This document shows, one piece after another, positions 25,083-29,733 of a DNA stretch of 29,733 bases. The DNA lies in assembly GCA_002342805.1 (NCBI GenBank), contig DDQW01000095.1, forward strand, positions 1-29,733, in the 5' to 3' direction. A program made the position numbers and the translations under genes. Under the pieces are notes generated by a model. The model saw only the letters and a program-made list of their open reading frames with translations. It was not told where the DNA came from and made no database searches. The DNA comes from Clostridiales bacterium UBA2432. Lineage in GTDB: Bacteria; Bacillota; Clostridia; Lachnospirales; Vallitaleaceae. Within the stretch, counting starts at the first letter, position 1. Each line of letters opens with the position of its first letter.

Positions 25083-26180
25083 TTATTCTCCTTTCACGTA
25101 TCCCTCAATCATTATATCCTCTTCAAATGGAACAATACGTATGTTTGTGAGTTGAATTGCATTTTCCGGGTTAGCTATTCCGATTCCACCAACCGGCGTC
25201 GGGGCTTCTCTTCCTCCAAAAATTTTAGGTGCAACAAAGGTGATGACTTTGTCAACTAACTTCTGTTCAAGCAGGCTATAGTTTAAGGTTGCCCCGCCTT
25301 CAACCATGATGCTATCTATTTCTTTGCCACCTAACTTCTTCATAAGGTCTTTTAAATCGACATGATTTTCTTCAACTTCACACATCAAAATCTGAACCCC
25401 TTTTTCTTTTAGCTGATTCATCGTGTCTTGTTTGGCAAATTTCGTTGTCGCTAATATAGTCGGAACGATATTCGCTGTTTGAACAAGCTTGGACTCCAGG
25501 GGTAATCGTCCATATGTATCGACGATGACTCGTGTTGGATGATGATTATCTCCGGAGTCTAATCGCGTTGTCAATGAAGGATTATCTGTAAGTACCGTGT
25601 TAATTCCAACCATGATTGCGGAATATTGATTTCTCAGCTGATGTACATATTGTCGGGATCGCTCATTGCTTATCCATTGTGATGCTCCGGACCGAGTCGC
25701 TATTTTTCCGTCAAAGGTCATTGCTGTTTTTAATAAAACAAATGGTTCTTGCCTTGTTATGTATTTAATGAAAATCTCATTGATGTGTTCTGCCTCTTCT
25801 TTTAGGAGTCCAACGTCTACCTGTATTCCGGCCGCTTCCAAAATAGCGATCCCTTTTCCGGCAACCTTGGGATTGGGATCTTTCATCGCAATAACCAAAC
25901 GCTTTATTTGATGGTCTACAAGGGCCTGAGCACATGGCGGTGTTTTTCCGTAATGGGAACAAGGTTCAAGAGTTACATACATTGTGGCTCCTTGCACATC
26001 CATGCTTGCATTATTTATAGCATTGATTTCTGCATGAGGACCTCCATACTCCTGATGATAGCCTTCCCCAATAATGACACCGTCTTTCACAATCACAGCT
26101 CCCACTAAAGGATTTGGGTTCGTTTTTCCAATACCTTTCTTGGCAAGCTCAAGTGCACGCTCCATATAGATTGTATCCAT
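25083..26180 (-). CDS. ribD: Bifunctional riboflavin deaminase/reductase
   Basis: A 365-residue enzyme catalysing the second and third steps from GTP. Residues 1-145 are the zinc deaminase, with HAE (49-51) and PCSHYGKTPPC (zinc cysteines C74 and C83). Residues 146-365 are the NADPH reductase, with KTAMTFDGKIATRSG, a repeated GVGINT-like nucleotide motif and VEGGATLN. It is the first gene of the operon and lies directly after the FMN riboswitch and terminator. AAAGGAG lies eight bases before the ATG. Confidence 0.97.
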   Translation of the reverse strand: MDTIYMERALELAKKGIGKTNPNPLVGAVIVKDGVIIGEGYHQEYGGPHAEINAINNASMDVQGATMYVTLEPCSHYGKTPPCAQALVDHQIKRLVIAMKDPNPKVAGKGIAILEAAGIQVDVGLLKEEAEHINEIFIKYITRQEPFVLLKTAMTFDGKIATRSGASQWISNERSRQYVHQLRNQYSAIMVGINTVLTDNPSLTTRLDSGDNHHPTRVIVDTYGRLPLESKLVQTANIVPTILATTKFAKQDTMNQLKEKGVQILMCEVEENHVDLKDLMKKLGGKEIDSIMVEGGATLNYSLLEQKLVDKVITFVAPKIFGGREAPTPVGGIGIANPENAIQLTNIRIVPFEEDIMIEGYVKGE

Positions 26181-26212
26181 AAAATCACTCCTTTATAAAT
26201 GAAATGTCTTGC

Positions 26213-26250
26213 AACAACAAAAAAGCCCTGAATATACATCCAGGGCTTTA
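26213..26250 (-). terminator. Riboswitch-controlled terminator before ribD
   Basis: The minus strand has a stem AAAGCCCTG/CAGGGCTTT (26249-26241 with about 26230-26222) followed by a long T-run (GGCTTTTTTGTTG). It ends the rib leader when FMN binds. Its 5' arm can alternatively pair with the 5' edge of the aptamer. Confidence 0.9.
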
Positions 26251-26309
26251 ATCGATATAATGAAAATACAAAATACACTTATTAAAGTATATCTACTATT
26301 CTCTAAATC

Positions 26310-26419
26310 ATCTTCTTCCATCCAGACTTTACTGTCGGTCTTGGAATTACACCAAGTCAACCTCATATAAGGTTCGCGGACTTTACCGCCGGTCGGGAAT
26401 TACACCCTGCCCTGAAGAT
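26310..26419 (-). promoter_or_regulatory. FMN riboswitch (RFN element)
   Basis: On the minus strand the leader contains the hallmark pieces of the RFN aptamer in order: ATCTTCAGGGCAGGGTG, CCGACCGGCGGTAAAG, the variable arm, GACCGACAGTAAAGTC and GGATGGAAGAAGAT closing the first helix. Both internal conserved segments read GGTGTAATTCC where many aptamers read GGTGAAATTCC. With the downstream terminator it should switch off rib transcription when FMN is abundant. Confidence 0.97.
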
Positions 26420-26437
26420 TCCTATGAAATTAATATT

Positions 26438-26466
26438 AAGATACCATGTTGACCGCATTATGTCAA
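26438..26466 (-). promoter_or_regulatory. Promoter of the riboflavin operon
   Basis: On the minus strand a perfect TTGACA (26466-26461), a 17-nt spacer and TATCTT (26443-26438) place the start about 10 nt before the RFN element. It lies just after the glmS stop codon; no clear terminator separates the two units. Confidence 0.7.
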
Positions 26467-26488
26467 GTCGTTTGCTTTTTACTAGCGA

Positions 26489-28321
26489 TTACTCCACTGT
26501 TACCGACTTGGCAAGGTTTCTTGGTTTATCGACATCATGGCCTAATCCACATGAGATATAGTAAGCAAATAATTGTTGCGGAATATTTATAAGTAGTGTT
26601 GTTAACATCCAATGTGTTTTGGGAACCATAAACACATCATCTGCAACGTGCTTGGCCATTGTATTGCCTTCAAGGGCTATAGCAATAACATCTGCTCCAC
26701 GGGCCTTGACTTCTTTGATATTACTAATGGTTTTTTCCATTAAGCTTTCTTGTCCAAGAAGTCCCATGAGCACAGACCCTTTTTCAATAAGCGCAATCGG
26801 ACCATGTTTTAATTCGCCTGCCTGATAGCTTTCAGCGTGCAGATAGGCAACTTCTTTGATTTTTAATGCTCCCTCTAAGGAGGTTGCGTAATCGAGGCCA
26901 CGTCCGATATAGAAGATGTTTTTCATGCCAAGATGTTTGTCGGCTAATGCCTTAATCTCTTGAGAACGATCCAATATGTTTTGAACTTGTTCAGGGAGTT
27001 TAAGGATGGCTGTTTTTAATTCTGTAAATTCAGCATCATCGATTTTTCCTAGAATTCGTCCCATACGAATACTTAACAAGTACATGGCAATCAGTTGAGA
27101 TGAATATGCTTTTGTTGAAGCAACGGCAATCTCCGGTCCTGCACTTGTATACAAAATATCATGGGCTTCTCTGGATATGGTTGAACCAACAACATTAACA
27201 ATCGCCATAACCCGGGCGCCGGCTTGTTTTGCCATACGAAGTGCAGCTAATGTGTCTGCAGTCTCGCCTGATTGTGAAACCACAATCATCAATGTGTTTT
27301 CATCTAAAATCGGATCTTTGTAGCGAAACTCGGAAGCAACTTCTGCCACAACCGGTACTCGAGCTATTTTTTCGATGAGTTCTTTTCCAATCATTCCTGC
27401 ATAATATGCCGTCCCACATGCAACAATATAAATCTTGTTGATTTTTTCTAGAACATCCTTGTCAATCTTTATCTGATCGAGAATAACTTCCTCAGAGTCT
27501 TGAGATAAACGGCCATTTAATGTGTCTTTAATCACTTTTGGCTGTTCGAAAATCTCTTTCATCATGAAGTGATCATATCCACTTTTTTCTGCAGCATCAA
27601 TATCCCAAGTCACAGTAAACACTTCTTTTTTTAATTCTTTTTCATCTAGGTCATATATCTTCACAGAATCTTTCGTTAAGATTGCAGCTTCTCCATCTTC
27701 TAAGAAATATACATTACGAGTATACTTTAAGATTGCAGGTATATCCGATGCAAGGAAATTCTCATGTTCACCTAAGCCGATTACGAGTGGACTATCTTTT
27801 CGAATGGCAATAATTTGGTCCGGGTTTTTATGGGAAATCACTCCTAAACCATAAGATCCCTTTAAACGTTTTGCTGCTGTAAGCACTGCTGTAAAGAAGT
27901 TTTCATGCTCTTTTAGTGTTTCTTCGATAAGATGAACCACTGTTTCTGTGTCTGTTTCTGAAACAAATTGGTATCCTTTTGCTTCTAATTCTTCTTTTAA
28001 CTCTAAATAGTTTTCAATAATTCCATTATGAACAATAGCAATGTCCGTTCTTGTATTCATATGGGGATGGGCATTACAATAGGATGGCTCACCATGTGTT
28101 GCCCAACGGGTATGACCTATACCCATGGTTCCGTTTAGTTGCGAACCATCCAAACAACTTTCTAAATCTTTGAGTCGCCCTTTGGTTTTAACGAGTTCAA
28201 TCGTTTGATCATATACAGCTACTCCTGCTGAGTCATACCCTCTATATTCTAGCGCTTTTAATCCCTCTACGAGAAATGGCGTTGCCTTACTTTTACCAAT
28301 ATATCCTACAATTCCACACAT
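26489..28321 (-). CDS. glmS: Glutamine:fructose-6-phosphate amidotransferase
   Basis: A 610-residue enzyme making glucosamine-6-phosphate, the first step toward UDP-N-acetylglucosamine. The N-terminal glutaminase domain starts MCGIVGYIG, with the catalytic cysteine at position 2 after removal of methionine, and includes GHTRWATHG. Two SIS isomerase domains follow, with CGTAYYAG, SQSGETADT and STKAYSSQ. The C-terminus ends KSVTVE as expected. It starts 11 bases after glmM, with an AGGGGG ribosome site in the gap, and no glmS ribozyme fits there. Confidence 0.98.
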   Translation of the reverse strand: MCGIVGYIGKSKATPFLVEGLKALEYRGYDSAGVAVYDQTIELVKTKGRLKDLESCLDGSQLNGTMGIGHTRWATHGEPSYCNAHPHMNTRTDIAIVHNGIIENYLELKEELEAKGYQFVSETDTETVVHLIEETLKEHENFFTAVLTAAKRLKGSYGLGVISHKNPDQIIAIRKDSPLVIGLGEHENFLASDIPAILKYTRNVYFLEDGEAAILTKDSVKIYDLDEKELKKEVFTVTWDIDAAEKSGYDHFMMKEIFEQPKVIKDTLNGRLSQDSEEVILDQIKIDKDVLEKINKIYIVACGTAYYAGMIGKELIEKIARVPVVAEVASEFRYKDPILDENTLMIVVSQSGETADTLAALRMAKQAGARVMAIVNVVGSTISREAHDILYTSAGPEIAVASTKAYSSQLIAMYLLSIRMGRILGKIDDAEFTELKTAILKLPEQVQNILDRSQEIKALADKHLGMKNIFYIGRGLDYATSLEGALKIKEVAYLHAESYQAGELKHGPIALIEKGSVLMGLLGQESLMEKTISNIKEVKARGADVIAIALEGNTMAKHVADDVFMVPKTHWMLTTLLINIPQQLFAYYISCGLGHDVDKPRNLAKSVTVE

Positions 28322-28332
28322 ATTTTTTCCCC

Positions 28333-29682
28333 CTAATTTAATAATTCTTCGATTAATCCTGCCAATGCAGTCGCATCTCGTTGTAGTTCCGCTTTATTTT
28401 TACCTTCAATCATGACTCTGACTAAGGGTTCCGTACCAGATGGGCGAATAAGTACCCGTCCTTCTCCGGCAAATTTTTCTTCAAGGCTTTCAATAGCCTC
28501 TAGTATCGTCGGATTATTTTGATATGCATATTTCTTCTCTGTTGTTACCCTTGCATTGACTAGCACTTGTGGTAATACATTCATAATTGATGCCAAATCT
28601 GATAATTTTTTTCCTGTATCTTTGATAACTTCTAATACATGAAGTGCCGTTAATAGTCCATCACCGGTTGTATTTTCATCCAAGAAAATTATGTGACCGG
28701 ATTGTTCTCCGCCAATGTTATAGCCTTCTGCTAACATGCGTTCTAGCACATATCGGTCACCGACTTGTGTTTGAACGATATTAATCCCTTGTTCTTGCCC
28801 CATAAGAGTAAAGCCTAAGTTGCTCATAACTGTTCCAACGATGGTATCTTTTTTGAGTGTTCCTTTTTCTTTCATATAATTTCCACATATTGCCATGAGT
28901 TGATCACCATCAACCAATCGCCCATGTTCATCTACCGCTAAACATCTGTCTGCATCACCATCAAAAGCAAATCCGATATCTGCTCCAACCTGAATGACAT
29001 ATGCCTTTAAATCTTCCATATGTGTCGAACCACAGGCCTTGTTAATATTGGTCCCATCCGGTTCGTTATGTATGATGACAACTTCGGCTCCAAGCTCTCG
29101 GAGTGCTTCCGGCGCAGATACATAAGATGCACCATTCGCGCAATCAATAACAACTTTTAATCCATCAAAGCGATGGCTCACTTGTCGTTTTGCATATCGA
29201 ATATAGTCATATATACTTTCATTCCGATATAGAACTCTTCCGATCTCTGTTCCGGTTGGAAGTTCAATGTTTGAGCATTGATTGTTCACAATCGTTTCGA
29301 TTTCTTCTTCTAATGCATCGGATAGTTTATATCCTGAATTGTTAAAAAATTTAATCCCATTATATTCAACCGGATTATGTGAAGCAGAAATAACAACACC
29401 TGCATCCGCTTCGTATTCTCGTGTTAAATATGCTACTGCGGGCGTCGGCACAACACCAATTGAAATTGCATTTGCTCCCACTGAGCATATACCTGCAATC
29501 ATTGCTGCTGTAAGCATCTCCCCACTTAATCTTGTATCTCTTCCAATGAGTATTGTTGGTTTATGTTTGTTTTCCTTTGTTAATACATAGGCTCCTGCTT
29601 GTCCTAGTCTATAGGCTAAATCTACAGTTAGTTCTTTGTTGGCAACGCCTCTTACGCCATCTGTTCCAAATAATGTCCCCAT
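28333..29682 (-). CDS. glmM: Phosphoglucosamine mutase
   Basis: A 449-residue enzyme converting glucosamine-6-phosphate to glucosamine-1-phosphate. It starts MGTLFGTDGVRG as in relatives. The phosphoserine loop is ISASHNP with S101. The metal loop is DGDADRCL, the sugar-binding loop is GEQSGH, and the phosphate-binding end is RPSGTEPLVRVM. I chose the ATG at 29682 because AAAGGAG lies six bases upstream and the family length then fits; ATG at 29685 is equally possible in practice. It is upstream of glmS in one operon. Confidence 0.97.
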   Translation of the reverse strand: MGTLFGTDGVRGVANKELTVDLAYRLGQAGAYVLTKENKHKPTILIGRDTRLSGEMLTAAMIAGICSVGANAISIGVVPTPAVAYLTREYEADAGVVISASHNPVEYNGIKFFNNSGYKLSDALEEEIETIVNNQCSNIELPTGTEIGRVLYRNESIYDYIRYAKRQVSHRFDGLKVVIDCANGASYVSAPEALRELGAEVVIIHNEPDGTNINKACGSTHMEDLKAYVIQVGADIGFAFDGDADRCLAVDEHGRLVDGDQLMAICGNYMKEKGTLKKDTIVGTVMSNLGFTLMGQEQGINIVQTQVGDRYVLERMLAEGYNIGGEQSGHIIFLDENTTGDGLLTALHVLEVIKDTGKKLSDLASIMNVLPQVLVNARVTTEKKYAYQNNPTILEAIESLEEKFAGEGRVLIRPSGTEPLVRVMIEGKNKAELQRDATALAGLIEELLN

Positions 29683-29733
29683 CATGTTCTCCTTTCGTTT
29701 TTTCACGACTTTAATTGTACCAAATCGCTGGCG

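Noticed and set aside
26441..26466. TTGAC/GTCAA inverted bases around the rib promoter -35
   Set aside because: Only five bases per arm; the -35 hexamer supplies one arm by itself, so an operator is not supported.

Overview
This is an AT-rich chromosomal stretch of a low-GC Gram-positive bacterium, most likely a member of the Clostridia (Lachnospirales/Vallitaleaceae-like). The reasons are AGGAGG-type ribosome binding sites, an HPr kinase/phosphorylase, an FMN riboswitch with a clostridial-type ribDEBAH operon, a PspC protein, and a VanY-type lipoprotein. The species is an inference from gene content only. Nearly all genes lie on the minus strand; two are on the plus strand (a small membrane protein and a VanY-like lipoprotein).

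Layout from left to right. (1) 1-935 is decayed mobile DNA: a frameshifted tyrosine-recombinase remnant on the minus strand, abutting a fragment of an IS3-family OrfA on the plus strand, then a compact element with many nested hairpins (704-857). (2) 936-2364 is a tRNA cluster (Gly-GCC, Phe-GAA, Leu-UAA, Tyr-GUA, Ser-CGA). Its spacers carry related hairpin repeats, and a GIY-YIG-like gene sits between the Tyr and Ser tRNAs. (3) 2374-7218 holds a cytosolic GH13 maltodextrin-degrading enzyme and an XPD/DinG-type iron-sulfur helicase fused to a PD-(D/E)XK nuclease-like domain. (4) 7354-14171 holds a small membrane protein, a ROK glucokinase, hprK, uvrC, a degenerate LacZ-like protein without the catalytic motifs, and a PspC protein. 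(5) 14322-19472 holds a VanY-like lipoprotein convergent with argC, an FGGY sugar kinase and a DUF2254 membrane protein. (6) 19633-22684 holds a membrane-anchored GGDEF-EAL protein and a broken methyltransferase gene. (7) 22752-26466 is a complete riboflavin operon, ribD-ribE-ribBA-ribH, with promoter, FMN riboswitch and intrinsic terminator. (8) 26489-29685 is glmM-glmS, the amino-sugar branch that feeds cell-wall synthesis.

Functional links: the GH13 enzyme, glucokinase and HprK fit together as maltodextrin use plus carbon-catabolite control. UvrC and the helicase-nuclease fit DNA repair. GlmM and GlmS make glucosamine-1-phosphate for peptidoglycan, and the VanY-like lipoprotein trims peptidoglycan.

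I did not find a clear new defence or biosynthetic system. The parts most worth a second look are the structured element at 704-857, the covarying hairpins in the tRNA spacers, the LacZ-derived pseudoenzyme, and a 42-bp perfect palindrome. The palindrome acts as a bidirectional terminator and also encodes the same last seven residues of two unrelated convergent genes.
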